Shown: positions 43,850 to 53,852, counted from the first letter of the stretch. The stretch is 64,000 nucleotides of DNA from Carboxylicivirga caseinilyticus (GCA_025499705.1 JAFMVE010000010.1:1-64000), one strand, 5' to 3'. A program made the numbers and translations. Notes: generated from the letters alone by a model not told the origin.

Positions 43850-46800
43850 ATGAGAAGGAGCCTACTGCTTGCGACCTTATGGGTTGTTTGTTTACTATGT
43901 ATTACTGCGCAAATATTTTCACAGTCAAAAGATGACGAGTATTTATTTATCAGTTATGGTGAAGAAAATGGAGTGAATGATCCGGATATACTCGCATTTG
44001 AACAGGATTCTACAGGATATTTCTGGATAGCAACTAATAACGGTTTATATCGTTATGATGGTCAGTATTTCGATCTTTTCACTCATCTTTCATACGATAC
44101 GCTTTCATTACCTGATAATAAAGTTACTGCCATTGATTATGATCCCATTGATCACACTTTATGGGTAGGAACTTTTTTTGGAGAGATAAGTTGTTTGGAT
44201 TTGAAGACATATAAGTTTGACAATAAACCACCAGTCCAAACAATAAACAACTTAAATGGGAATGGACTGATTACTTCTATTACCCGTTACAATAAGGACT
44301 GGATGATTTTTGGGACGCAGGGATCGGGACTTACTTTTTATGACATCAAAAACAATACTTATGTTCGACCTGATTCTTTTGTTAAGAAATATAATAATAT
44401 TGCACAATTATTAACCCTTAATGATACCACATATATTGCGACAGATAAAGGTTTATGTTATGCAATTAAAATAAACGATAATGGCTTTCAAGTAAAGGAA
44501 GTTGAAGAATTAACCGGAATTATGCCGGTTACTTCAATACGGTTAAAAAACAACAAAATTATAACGTTAACTGATCGACACTCTCTCTATGAATTCTCGT
44601 TGGAAGACAAATCAGTACGAAAGTTATATCAAAATTCTTCCTTACATAACTTTACAACCCACTATGCCGATCGTGATGGTCACTTCTGGATAGGAACTAA
44701 TGGTAGTGGCGTTTTGCAAGTATCGGAGAATGGAAAATTAATCAATCATTATCAATCAGAGGATCAAAGTGAGAAACATTTGAAAAGTGATTGGATTAAT
44801 GACATGTATATAAGTAATCAGGAGCCAATCGTATGGGTCGGTAGTAAAGGTAGTTTAGGCTATTTTAATAATGAACACTACAAGTTTGATCATAAGCATA
44901 TTAATTCGCAATATCAAAGTGGAGGAGATAGGATTTATTTATTGTATAAAGACCAGAACGACCGCTATTGGTATAATTCGAGAACCGCTGCATATGTTAG
45001 TGATGTGAATGGAGGGGATTATAAACCTGTTACTTATGGTAAGGATAAGAAAGAATTAAAAGAAAGAATATTTGAGATTTATGAAGAGGATAACGGAACT
45101 TTATGGTTCGCAACAGCAATTGGTCTTTTAAGAGTTGAGAATCATGAGAACAATGCCGATTTATTTCAATTTCATGATGATAAAATAAAAGCAACTTCTT
45201 TTAATAATATTACATCCGTTAAAGCAGTTAATGATTCTGTTCTCTGGCTGTCATCATATGGAGGTTTAATTAAGTATAATAAACTGACGAGAACATATCA
45301 GATTTATCCATATTCATCTATGGATAACGAGATTGATTCATTAGGAACCAATAAGATTTGCCTGTTTAATGATAGTATCCTTCTGCTGGGTACCGAAGAA
45401 AGTGCATTAATAAAGTTTAATTCAATAACAGAGAAGTACAAGCGGATTTCTACACAGCGTAAATTTGGTTCGTTAATAAAGAGTAATTACATCCTTGATG
45501 TGGTGAAGGACTCATTGGGGCAAGTGTGGTTAGCTACCTATGGTTCAGGTTTACTCCAGTATTTTCCTGATAATGACTCGGTAGCCCCAGCTTCATTTAA
45601 TTCAAATTTAAACTCTGATGTATACGGTATCTTGCAGGGAGATGACGGATTTCTTTGGATGTCAACGGGTACAAAACTTATTAAATTTAATACTACAAAT
45701 AAAAGTGTAACTTCTTATGGTTCAATGGATGGTGTTCTTGTGAAAGAGTTTAATGAATGCGCCTATTCTAAAGCCAAAGATGGTACTATGTTGTTTGGAG
45801 GTATTGGAGGCTTTGTTGAGTTTAATCCTACCAAACTAAGATATAACCTGAATAAACCAAAAGTTGCAATCAGTTCGTACAAACTTTCATCAAAAGCATA
45901 TAATGATGAAGGGCTAGGGGAAATTAGTGTAGAATACAATGTTCCGGATACAATTAAGATCTCAACAGATGAGAAAAAAATATCCTTCTTTGCGACTGTT
46001 TTTAATTATACTCAAAGTTCTAAAAACCTTGCAGCATGGAAGCTGGAAGGATATGATGCGAGTTGGGATACACTAGCCGCTGTTGCAGATAAAAGTTATG
46101 GAAGATTACCTGAGGGCACTTACAAGCTCCTGCTTAAAGGAAGTAACAATGATGAAGTGTGGAGTGAGGATATTGATTCGGTAGTTTTGGTTGTTAAACC
46201 AACTTTTTATAAAAGTCGAGCCTTCAAAATATTATTAATAATATTAGGTTTCTTTGTATTATATCTGATTTACTTTTTAAGGGGTAGAATTCACAGGCAA
46301 CGCGAAAAACGATTGCAATATCTGGTAGAACAAAGTACCAATAAGTTGAAGAAGACAAATGATGAGCTGGAGCATAGCAGAGAAGAGATGTTGGTTCAAA
46401 AGGCTGAGTTAGAAAGACACCGTAATTATCTTGAAGAATTGGTGTTGGAACGAACTGCTGATCTGGAACTTGCTCGTGAGAAAGCTGAAGAATCGGATCG
46501 ATTGAAAACTGCGTTTTTGGCTAATTTATCACACGAGATCAGAACGCCAATGAATTCGATTATAGGATTCTCAAGTCTTTTATCAACTGATATGCATAGT
46601 GAACAAGATAGAAATGAGTTTATTAAACTGATTCAGCAGAGTAGCGAAAGTTTATTGGTTTTGATTGACGATATCATTGATATTTCACGAATAGAATCCG
46701 GACAGTTGCATTTGGTGAAGAAGCAGTTTAAGATTAGTGAGTTGTGTAATACGGTTTATAAGTCAATTGCGTTAAATGGCTCGTTTTCTGCAAATACTGA

Positions 46801-47242
46801 ATTCAAAATTGATATGAGCGGTATTCGTGAAGACGCTGAACTTTTCTCGGATTGGGAACGATTAAAGCAGGTGCTCTTTAATTTGATAAATAATGCACTT
46901 AAATTCACCTCCAGTGGTCATGTTAAATTATGCGTTTGTGAAAAGACCCGTGCTGATGTAGCCAAATACCCCGAAATGTTCGATGATTTTTCTTATCCTG
47001 AAAGTTTCTTTTTATTCAGAGTTGAGGATACAGGGATAGGTATTAAGGAGGAAGACTATAATACTATTTTTACTCCATTTGTTAAGATTGAAGACCGCAA
47101 AATTAATTACTCAGGAATGGGCTTGGGATTGAGTATTGTAAAACAAATAATTCACGTGCTAGGAGGTGAGATTTGGTTACGATCTGAGCTGGGTAAGGGG
47201 AGTACGTTTTATTTCTTTCTGCCTAATCAACGATTAAAGTAA
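43850..47242 (+). CDS. Propeller-type sensor histidine kinase (no receiver domain)
   Basis: 1130 aa. After a signal peptide (about 1-25) come two seven-bladed propellers built of repeats such as GYFWIATNNGLYRYDG and LWVGTFFGEISC (about 30-680). Then a Y_Y_Y domain (about 700-775), one membrane helix (about 787-805), a coiled coil (about 810-875) and a kinase core with the His in LSHEIRTPMNSIIGF (about 893). N, G1 and G2 boxes are NLINNALKF, DTGIGI and GMGLGLSI. The usual Bacteroidota hybrid sensors add a receiver and AraC domain; here the protein stops after the ATPase, so a separate regulator is needed. It probably senses a carbohydrate outside the cell. Confidence 0.9.
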   Translation: MRRSLLLATLWVVCLLCITAQIFSQSKDDEYLFISYGEENGVNDPDILAFEQDSTGYFWIATNNGLYRYDGQYFDLFTHLSYDTLSLPDNKVTAIDYDPIDHTLWVGTFFGEISCLDLKTYKFDNKPPVQTINNLNGNGLITSITRYNKDWMIFGTQGSGLTFYDIKNNTYVRPDSFVKKYNNIAQLLTLNDTTYIATDKGLCYAIKINDNGFQVKEVEELTGIMPVTSIRLKNNKIITLTDRHSLYEFSLEDKSVRKLYQNSSLHNFTTHYADRDGHFWIGTNGSGVLQVSENGKLINHYQSEDQSEKHLKSDWINDMYISNQEPIVWVGSKGSLGYFNNEHYKFDHKHINSQYQSGGDRIYLLYKDQNDRYWYNSRTAAYVSDVNGGDYKPVTYGKDKKELKERIFEIYEEDNGTLWFATAIGLLRVENHENNADLFQFHDDKIKATSFNNITSVKAVNDSVLWLSSYGGLIKYNKLTRTYQIYPYSSMDNEIDSLGTNKICLFNDSILLLGTEESALIKFNSITEKYKRISTQRKFGSLIKSNYILDVVKDSLGQVWLATYGSGLLQYFPDNDSVAPASFNSNLNSDVYGILQGDDGFLWMSTGTKLIKFNTTNKSVTSYGSMDGVLVKEFNECAYSKAKDGTMLFGGIGGFVEFNPTKLRYNLNKPKVAISSYKLSSKAYNDEGLGEISVEYNVPDTIKISTDEKKISFFATVFNYTQSSKNLAAWKLEGYDASWDTLAAVADKSYGRLPEGTYKLLLKGSNNDEVWSEDIDSVVLVVKPTFYKSRAFKILLIILGFFVLYLIYFLRGRIHRQREKRLQYLVEQSTNKLKKTNDELEHSREEMLVQKAELERHRNYLEELVLERTADLELAREKAEESDRLKTAFLANLSHEIRTPMNSIIGFSSLLSTDMHSEQDRNEFIKLIQQSSESLLVLIDDIIDISRIESGQLHLVKKQFKISELCNTVYKSIALNGSFSANTEFKIDMSGIREDAELFSDWERLKQVLFNLINNALKFTSSGHVKLCVCEKTRADVAKYPEMFDDFSYPESFFLFRVEDTGIGIKEEDYNTIFTPFVKIEDRKINYSGMGLGLSIVKQIIHVLGGEIWLRSELGKGSTFYFFLPNQRLK

Positions 47243-47295
47243 TTGATGCTAGATTCTTTTTGAGTCAATGTTGTGCTTTGTTTTTTAATCTTGAA

Positions 47296-47328
47296 AAAGC
47301 TTATTGGGTTTTGGATCAAATAAGCTTT
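47296..47328 (+). terminator. Hairpin after the sensor kinase gene
   Basis: AAAGCTTATT ... AATAAGCTTT, a perfect 10 bp stem with a 13-base loop, followed by GTTTATTT. It lies 54 bases after the stop. Confidence 0.65.
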
Positions 47329-47399
47329 GTTTATTTCCTGTGTTAAAAAGGGAAAGAATTATTCGTAATGTAAAATCAAGCTTTTTCTTTCTTTCTGAC

Positions 47400-47407
47400 T
47401 ACCTTTG
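47400..47407 (+). promoter_or_regulatory. -7 box immediately before the pseudouridine synthase gene
   Basis: TACCTTTG ends 4 bases before the ATG at 47412, so the transcript would begin at or next to the start codon. No TTG at the ideal -33 spacing. Confidence 0.4.
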
Positions 47408-47411
47408 TTGA

Positions 47412-48116
47412 ATGAGCGAATTAGCAGTTATTTATCAGGATGAAGATCTGATTGTTGTAGATAAACCAGTTGACCTTCCGGTTCATAAGAATGATTTTAT
47501 GCCAGCTGATGCGGCGTATCTTACTAAAGAAGTGGGATTACTAACAGGCAAATCTGTTTATCCTGTGCATCGACTTGATTCTAAAACATCAGGAATAATT
47601 GTACTGGCATTTTCCAGGGAAGTAGCAGCATTCTTGTCTCAACAATTTGAACAACGTAAGGTAAAGAAAAGCTATGTGGTGGTTTGTAAAGGCATACCCG
47701 GTGAAGGCACTTTCGATAAGCCTGTGTTAATTAAGAAAAAGAAAAAGCGTATCAATGCTTCGACGTATTATAAAACGTTGAAAAGTGTTTCAACAAAAAT
47801 ATGTTACAAAGATTTTACAGATGTTGATTTAAGCCTTGTGATGGTTACTCCTGAAACCGGCCGCTGGCACCAAATTAGACAGCATTTTGCTTTTGAACGC
47901 TTCGATCTGTTGGGTGATACACAACACGGAGATTGGACCCTGAATAAAATAATGACTGCCGAAACAGGTGTCAAAAGGCTTTTGTTACATGCACATACAT
48001 TATCATTTACTCATCCTTCAAGCGGAGAGAAAATGAATTTAAAAGCTCCAATCCCTGGTGAGTTTGAGCAGGTATTGGAGCAGTTACAAGATTATGAGTT
48101 ACATTATTCCGATTGA
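47412..48116 (+). CDS. RluA family pseudouridine synthase (TruC-like)
   Basis: 234 aa single-domain pseudouridine synthase without an S4 domain. The catalytic motif is VHRLDSKTSGIIVLA (Asp at about residue 55), and the start VIYQDEDLIVVDKPVDLPVH is typical. The length and lack of S4 point to TruC (tRNA U65) more than RluD, but the target RNA cannot be decided. The 3' end overlaps the convergent YitT gene by 13 bases. Confidence 0.87.
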   Translation: MSELAVIYQDEDLIVVDKPVDLPVHKNDFMPADAAYLTKEVGLLTGKSVYPVHRLDSKTSGIIVLAFSREVAAFLSQQFEQRKVKKSYVVVCKGIPGEGTFDKPVLIKKKKKRINASTYYKTLKSVSTKICYKDFTDVDLSLVMVTPETGRWHQIRQHFAFERFDLLGDTQHGDWTLNKIMTAETGVKRLLLHAHTLSFTHPSSGEKMNLKAPIPGEFEQVLEQLQDYELHYSD

Positions 48117-49015
48117 TCGGTAGTAATTGATTTTTTACGTTTTCCACCACTGATGGGAGGTTTATAGGAATCAAAGCCTTTACCATATACAGCCATTACA
48201 TTGGCAACTGTAACAAACGCTTCAGGATCAACTTCTTTAATGGTCTGGAAAATTAAATGGGATTCAGATTTTCGCACAACCATAACAATAAAATCGCGGT
48301 CTCTTTTGCTGTAATAACCATGCCCTTTTACAAAGCTTAATCCACGATTGATTTGTGTTGCAATACCTTGTGCCACTTCATCCGGTTTAGACGAAATTAT
48401 GGTGATTTGAACTGATTGACGGGCACCTGTTAAAACCCAATCGGCAACATACGACATCAATCCAATTACAACAAAACCATATACCATTGTTTCGAGCGAT
48501 TGGAAAATGATATAGGATGAACTAATTACGATAAGATCACAACTAATCATTACTCTACCAGGACTGACATTTCGTTTTCGGTTAATTAGCAAGGCTATAA
48601 TTTCGGTGCCTCCTGTGCTACCTCCCTGAATAAACAAGATTCCAATACTAAAACCGATTAAACCACCTCCAATAATGGCTGCCATAAACTTTTCCTTCAC
48701 AATAGGTTCAGTAATAATGTACTGAAAAATAGTCAGGAATACCGAAAGCATAATCAGGGAATAAATGGTTTTAAAACCAAAACCCTTGCCCAAAACTCTC
48801 ATGGCAATGATAATCAAGACTGAATTTAATATCAGGTTGGTCGGACCCACCGGCAAATCGGTAAGAAAGTAAATTAAAGAGGAAAGTCCCATGATTCCTC
48901 CACCCACAATATTTGATGGAATAATAAAACCAGTCCATCCTATAGCGCTGACTAACAGTCCCGCTGTGATAATGAGATAACTTTTTAGTTCGCTGATTAA
49001 AGTTGCTCTGTTCAT
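48104..49015 (-). CDS. YitT family membrane protein with DUF2179 domain
   Basis: 303 aa from the Met at 49015. The frame is open to 49072, but that extension would run through a terminator (49042-49075), so the shorter start is favoured. Five to six membrane helices (residues 10-190, GGGIMGLSSLIYFLTDLPVGP and GGGLIGFSIGILFIQGGSTGG) precede a cytoplasmic DUF2179 domain (about 215-285). The role of the family is not established. It has a charged tail and overlaps the pseudouridine synthase gene at the 3' end. Confidence 0.86.
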   Translation of the reverse strand: MNRATLISELKSYLIITAGLLVSAIGWTGFIIPSNIVGGGIMGLSSLIYFLTDLPVGPTNLILNSVLIIIAMRVLGKGFGFKTIYSLIMLSVFLTIFQYIITEPIVKEKFMAAIIGGGLIGFSIGILFIQGGSTGGTEIIALLINRKRNVSPGRVMISCDLIVISSSYIIFQSLETMVYGFVVIGLMSYVADWVLTGARQSVQITIISSKPDEVAQGIATQINRGLSFVKGHGYYSKRDRDFIVMVVRKSESHLIFQTIKEVDPEAFVTVANVMAVYGKGFDSYKPPISGGKRKKSITTDQSE

Positions 49016-49041
49016 TGTTGTTATTACTAATATAAAAGCCC

Positions 49042-49075
49042 AAAAAAAGGTGCCTGAAAAGAAAACAGACACCTT
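49042..49075 (-). terminator. Terminator of the GNAT gene
   Basis: On the minus strand AAGGTGTCTG-ttttctttt-CAGGCACCTT gives ten pairs (one G-U) followed by a T run. It lies 23 bases after the GNAT stop and upstream of the YitT start. Confidence 0.82.
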
Positions 49076-49097
49076 AAAAGTTACTATTTAATGTTTT

Positions 49098-50222
49098 TTA
49101 TTTCAACGACTTTTTAAAACAACGCTTACGTTTGTGTTGAATGTGATCAAACGATTTCCACATTTGAATGGCGACATGATTGTTTTCTAACATTCCGGTC
49201 GTCTCTACATATTTTATACCATCTTCTTTTGCTGTTTTCCACAGATCATTCATTAATAATGCTGCTACACCCATTCTTTGTAACTCGGGCTTAACTCCTG
49301 TAAGCATTAGGTCCATTTCTGTTGGATTTTTCAATGCTTTCATGATGTGATACCAGCCAAATGGAAGAAGTTTTCCTTTGGCTTTTTGCATTGCCTTTGA
49401 TAATGAAGGAAGTGCAATAAGAAATCCTGCCATTTCATCTTCTTTATCCAGAATGATTTTTACATATCGGGGATTTAATATTGGAAAATACTTTTTCATG
49501 TAAAAATTAATCACCTTAGGAGGAAGCTGAAAAGTTCCGAATAACTCGGCAAAGGCTTTATTAAAAAGTTCGAAAACTTTTGCCTTATAAGGTTCAATCT
49601 CTTTTGATGTTTTGAAATTCTGAGGTTTTAATCCGTAACGTTTGATTAACATTTCGGCTACCTTGAATGATTTTTCAGGTAATGCATCAGGGAAGGTGAT
49701 ACGGAATTCCAACCAATCAATTTCTTTTTCATAACCTAATGCTTCAAAATGCTCCAGAAAGTAATCCATGTGATAATCTGAAGCTACAGAAGGTAACCAA
49801 TCGTGTCCTTCAATTAAGCATCCCTGATGATCAAGGTTAGAAAATCCAAGAGGACCTTGTAGTTCAACCATGCCTTCCGATTGTAACCAATTTTCAACGG
49901 TTTCCATCAGTTTGGCTGATACATCTTTGTTATCAATGAATTCAGGACGGGTAAATCGACCAATTTTCTCACCTTTCTTTTCAATCCATAGTGAGTTGAT
50001 GATACCACCAACACGTCCTACACATTTATTATCAATATAGGCTACCCAAAGTTTTACTTTGCAAAATTCAAAAGCAGGATTTTTTTCAGGTACCAAGGCA
50101 CTACGCTCTTCATCAATCATTGGAGGCACCCAATATTTATTCGTTTTGTATAGTTGATAAGGAAACTTAACGAAGTCGTTAAGAGTTTGATTATTTGTTA
50201 CTTCTTTAATAATAATTTCCAT
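49098..50222 (-). CDS. GNAT family acetyltransferase-like protein, long form
   Basis: 374 aa protein I recognise as a widespread bacterial GNAT-like family without a known substrate. The first half is a degenerate GNAT fold (FPYQLYKTNKYWVPPMIDEE, GRVGGIINS, LQGPLGFSNLDHQGCLIEG). The second half ends in a better one (ELQRMGVAALLMNDLWKTAKEDGIKYVETTGMLENNHVAIQMWKSF). It is closed by a strong terminator. Confidence 0.78.
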   Translation of the reverse strand: MEIIIKEVTNNQTLNDFVKFPYQLYKTNKYWVPPMIDEERSALVPEKNPAFEFCKVKLWVAYIDNKCVGRVGGIINSLWIEKKGEKIGRFTRPEFIDNKDVSAKLMETVENWLQSEGMVELQGPLGFSNLDHQGCLIEGHDWLPSVASDYHMDYFLEHFEALGYEKEIDWLEFRITFPDALPEKSFKVAEMLIKRYGLKPQNFKTSKEIEPYKAKVFELFNKAFAELFGTFQLPPKVINFYMKKYFPILNPRYVKIILDKEDEMAGFLIALPSLSKAMQKAKGKLLPFGWYHIMKALKNPTEMDLMLTGVKPELQRMGVAALLMNDLWKTAKEDGIKYVETTGMLENNHVAIQMWKSFDHIQHKRKRCFKKSLK

Positions 50223-50330
50223 CAGATTACCTCTTTTTTGATTTTGCGAAGATAATATTAAATTAATTTAATTTCAGAAAAATTTCATTAATTAATAAAG
50301 TATCTTAATATTAGTCAATTAGGGGGTGTT

Positions 50331-52913
50331 TTAATTGGCGTTTGCGTTAAATTGCTTACTAATTGATATGCTTCGTTTGGCCAAATCAATATTTTGTAAG
50401 ATTTTATTTTTTAGATGATGGGGATATTTAGGATGATCTGCCAGAAACTTATTTGCAATAGCTACTGCGTCTTCTGATGAATACTGGCCAATACTATTAC
50501 TTAACCACCCAATGGGGAAAAAGATATCTCCGGTCACCTGAATTTCTTCCAGCATGTTAAGTGTTTGAAGCAAGTAATTGATTGAATGTTTCTGACGTAA
50601 TGGATGGTGCAGATAGGAGAGCGACAACTCAACCCATTTTTCTTTTGCTCTGTTTTTTGGGTCAGTCAGCGATGCCCAGAATAAATCCCTTTCTTTGGAG
50701 ACATTTGATAGGGCTGGGAGCGCAAAAATCATCATCTGTTTCAAATCGTCATTTGTAAGTTGATTAATTACGGTATTGTAGTTTACTTCCCAGCTGTCGT
50801 ATTGTTTGATGGCCAACTGAGCTACCAGTTCAATGCGATCTCTATCACTAAGTGCTGTTCCAAAAAAGTTATTGTTCTTATCGCAAAGGGAAGCCATCAG
50901 TTGGTATGATTCGTTGTCAAGGGCAAGATTTATCCAAAGTCGCAATAATATTTTTTTAACAGAAGATTCTGTAGAAATCTCTGCCTTAGAAAGCAGAACC
51001 TTACTTATGGATTGACTTGTTTTTGACCATTTCTCTTGTGGAATATTTTTCCAGAAAACTTCTTTCAGTTGACTTCCATATAAATTAATTAATAGTGGAT
51101 CTTTTTCTTTATTGATGCTATTTAAAAGAAATGTAATGTAATCTTCAGAGTTGATATTCGCATCCAAAAAGTTTTCGAATAAGTTAATTACAGATCTTCC
51201 TCTAAGTAAAGGATCATCAAGGTCTGAAGTATGGCGCATCCAATAGTTGATTTGCTGACCATTCATCCTGAACAAACCATACCCCATAGCATCGCTAAAG
51301 AATAAAGTGTTAGGTAATGCTATTTTTTCATCTATCGAAACAGTTGCATCAAAATATTCAATAAACGATTTTGTTGTATCAGTTATAATGCTCACTTCCT
51401 GCGGCCAATAGGTTCCTTGAGAAGTCATCTCTGGATGTTCCGGAAATTGACTGAGCATCCACGAATCATTATTCTCATCCGGCGGGCGCATGGTTATCAC
51501 AGGACGTCCGGGTTCATTCACCCAATTGTGGCTCCAGACAGTTAAATCATTCTCGGTTAACTTATCAATACAAGTAATTAAATCATTCCAGGTGGCATTG
51601 GAGAAAGCATATTTTTTGATGTACTCCTGAATACCTGTTTGCAGTTTATCCTGGCCAACCATATTTTCGAGCTGAGCCATTACAATGGGTGATTTGTGAT
51701 AGATGATAGCACCATACAATGAACCTGCATTCTTCAGGTTATGAAGCTTCTGGTTAACAGGATTCGCACCTTCTGTACGATCAACTGAGTAAGCTGATGG
51801 GAAATGGGCCAATAAAAACTGCAAATCGTAATTAATATCCTGAAACCATGGTTGTGTGATTTTATCTGCCATGAAATTGGCGAATACTTCTTTTAGCCAT
51901 ACTTCTTCAAACCAAGCCATGGTAACTAAGTCGCCAAACCACATGTGGGCTGTTTCGTGAGCAATCAGGTTAGCACGACGAATTTCTTCATTTTGAGTTG
52001 GATTTTCATCCAGAAAGATTAATTCAGAGCGGTAATAGGTTGCTCCAGGATGTTCCATTCCTCCAAACTGGAAAGAAGGTATGGCAACCAGGTTATAATT
52101 ATCGTATGGATAGGTGTAGTTGGTATAATCCTGAAGCCAATCCAGTGATTTCGTTGTTTGAGAAAAAATGGTTTTTAGATTTCCCTGTAATTTTATGGTG
52201 TCATCAACCATGTGGTAGAGCCCAACCTGTTTTCCATTCCAATCAATGGTTTCTTGTTTAAAAGCTCCTGCAGCAAAGGCCCATAAATAAGTGCTGATAG
52301 GCTTTGATCTGGCAAATTCAACCGTTTTTCTGCCATTCTCCAGATCTTGCGTCATAACAGGAAGTCCGTTGGCAATTGCTTCCCATTTTTGTGGGATAGT
52401 CATTGTCACAGAGAATTGTCCTTTAATATCGGGTTGGTCAAAACATGGAATTGCAGTTCGGGCACGGTCGGGAACAAAAAGTGAATAGAAATATTTGTCG
52501 TTTCGGTTTAAGGGGCCATCACCCATTGTAAAGTCAATAAGAACTTTGTTATTCTGATCCAGCGAGCTTTTAGGAAGTATTATATGCTCATTAACGATGC
52601 GGGGTTCGACTGTGTCGTTATTAATAATTACTTGTTTCAGTTGAATACTGTCTGCTTTAAAATCCAGAAAAAGATCATCAGAAGAATTATTAAGCGTAAA
52701 AGTGAGATCAGCCTGTGCTTCTATCGGTTCAGATACTTCATCAGGAACTGACATGGATAAAGCATAATCGAGATTGCTGATACGGGAAGCTCTTTCTTTA
52801 GCTAAAGGCAAACTAACTCCATCTTCCGGCCATTTTTCGGGGATGAATTGGCAGGAGTATATAAATATGATTGAAACTAATAGAGTTAAAAGGGGTTGTA
52901 ACTTCATCTTCAC
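50331..52913 (-). CDS. M1 family zinc aminopeptidase lipoprotein
   Basis: 860 aa lipoprotein aminopeptidase. The lipobox IYSC gives Cys21. The M1 catalytic domain holds the substrate motif GGMEHPGAT (a GGMEN variant, about residue 278) and the zinc motif HETAHMWFGDLVTMAWFEEVWLKE (shown in part: HETAH then WLKE, about 313-335). The N-terminal beta domain and a long helical C-terminal domain (about 560-850) complete the fold. It should trim peptides at the cell surface or periplasm. It is a single gene. Confidence 0.92.
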   Translation of the reverse strand: MKMKLQPLLTLLVSIIFIYSCQFIPEKWPEDGVSLPLAKERASRISNLDYALSMSVPDEVSEPIEAQADLTFTLNNSSDDLFLDFKADSIQLKQVIINNDTVEPRIVNEHIILPKSSLDQNNKVLIDFTMGDGPLNRNDKYFYSLFVPDRARTAIPCFDQPDIKGQFSVTMTIPQKWEAIANGLPVMTQDLENGRKTVEFARSKPISTYLWAFAAGAFKQETIDWNGKQVGLYHMVDDTIKLQGNLKTIFSQTTKSLDWLQDYTNYTYPYDNYNLVAIPSFQFGGMEHPGATYYRSELIFLDENPTQNEEIRRANLIAHETAHMWFGDLVTMAWFEEVWLKEVFANFMADKITQPWFQDINYDLQFLLAHFPSAYSVDRTEGANPVNQKLHNLKNAGSLYGAIIYHKSPIVMAQLENMVGQDKLQTGIQEYIKKYAFSNATWNDLITCIDKLTENDLTVWSHNWVNEPGRPVITMRPPDENNDSWMLSQFPEHPEMTSQGTYWPQEVSIITDTTKSFIEYFDATVSIDEKIALPNTLFFSDAMGYGLFRMNGQQINYWMRHTSDLDDPLLRGRSVINLFENFLDANINSEDYITFLLNSINKEKDPLLINLYGSQLKEVFWKNIPQEKWSKTSQSISKVLLSKAEISTESSVKKILLRLWINLALDNESYQLMASLCDKNNNFFGTALSDRDRIELVAQLAIKQYDSWEVNYNTVINQLTNDDLKQMMIFALPALSNVSKERDLFWASLTDPKNRAKEKWVELSLSYLHHPLRQKHSINYLLQTLNMLEEIQVTGDIFFPIGWLSNSIGQYSSEDAVAIANKFLADHPKYPHHLKNKILQNIDLAKRSISISKQFNANAN

Positions 52914-52978
52914 TGTTTTTTGTAAACTGTAAAGATAAGTTTTTGCTCTAAAAATGGAAGTATGTCAATAAAGTGGTT

Positions 52979-53761
52979 CTATTGAGTGAGTTCTTTTATA
53001 ATGAGTCCTGCCAGGGTAAAACCAAATATTGCAGTAATGTGTGCCAGTGAACCATTGATCACAGCCTTGTGATCAGACCAGTCGTGATTTACCAAATCCG
53101 GATCACCCGGGCCGGTAGTATCAGTTGTCTCCTCTTTTGAAATGGGTTCAGTAATTTCTTCAGCACCGATATTCTCCATTACTTCATCGCTATACACACA
53201 TAAAAAGGGACGTTGTGGAACACCAACTTTACGAACCAGTTTGCGAATTTTTCGGGCAAGAGGGCACCCTTGAACATTCCAGAATTCATCAACTCTAACA
53301 CGGGTTGGATCAACCTTTAGGGCAGCACCCATCGATGATACAAATAAGGCATCAGTCTGTGTGGCTGCTCTGATCAAATGAACCTTGCTGCCCAGGCTGT
53401 CAATTGCATCAATAATTACATCGTATTCATTCAGATTGAAATCAGAAGATGTTTCTTTGCTGTAAATCTTTTGAAGTGAGGTGATTTGGGCTTCAGGATT
53501 AATGTCGAGTAAACGATTTCTCAGAGCTTCTGTTTTTACTTCACCAACTGTTTTTGAGGTGGCCATCAACTGACGATTAATGTTACTGGCTGTAACACGA
53601 TCGCTGTCAACGATTGTCAGATCCATTATACCTGTACGAATCAAGCTTTCGGCGCACCAGCTTCCAACTCCACCTATACCAAACAAAATAACCTTTTTAG
53701 AAGCAAGGTTATGCATGCTATCTTTGCCCAAAATCAATTCTGCCCTGTGAAAAATGCTCAT
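52979..53761 (-). CDS. tcdA: tRNA threonylcarbamoyladenosine dehydratase
   Basis: 260 aa E1-like enzyme (ThiF/MoeB fold) that cyclises t6A37 to ct6A in tRNAs. The ATP-binding GIGGVGSWCAESLIRTGI, the DSDRVTASNINRQL segment and the specific tail GPGDPDLVNHDWSDHKAVINGSLAHI fit TcdA. The usual C-terminal Cys-rich sites are reduced. It lies 91 bases downstream of serB on the same strand, separated by a hairpin that also abuts its own promoter box. Confidence 0.88.
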   Translation of the reverse strand: MSIFHRAELILGKDSMHNLASKKVILFGIGGVGSWCAESLIRTGIMDLTIVDSDRVTASNINRQLMATSKTVGEVKTEALRNRLLDINPEAQITSLQKIYSKETSSDFNLNEYDVIIDAIDSLGSKVHLIRAATQTDALFVSSMGAALKVDPTRVRVDEFWNVQGCPLARKIRKLVRKVGVPQRPFLCVYSDEVMENIGAEEITEPISKEETTDTTGPGDPDLVNHDWSDHKAVINGSLAHITAIFGFTLAGLIIKELTQ

Positions 53762-53786
53762 TTTTTATCACCCTTTTATGTGGGCG

Positions 53787-53794
53787 CAAAAATA
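53787..53794 (-). promoter_or_regulatory. -7 promoter box of tcdA
   Basis: TATTTTTG on the minus strand, 26 bases before the ATG. It begins two bases after the serB terminator hairpin, so one T-rich stretch may serve both roles. Confidence 0.45.
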
Positions 53795-53796
53795 AC

Positions 53797-53825
53797 AATA
53801 TCTGCCCTAAAATAAAGCAGATATT
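53797..53825 (-). terminator. Terminator of serB
   Basis: AATATCTGC ... GCAGATATT, a perfect 9 bp stem with an 11-base loop, followed on the minus strand by GTTATTTTTG. It is 28 bases after the serB stop. Confidence 0.65.
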
Positions 53826-53852
53826 AATGTTAAAAGGTGTCTGATAAAACTA

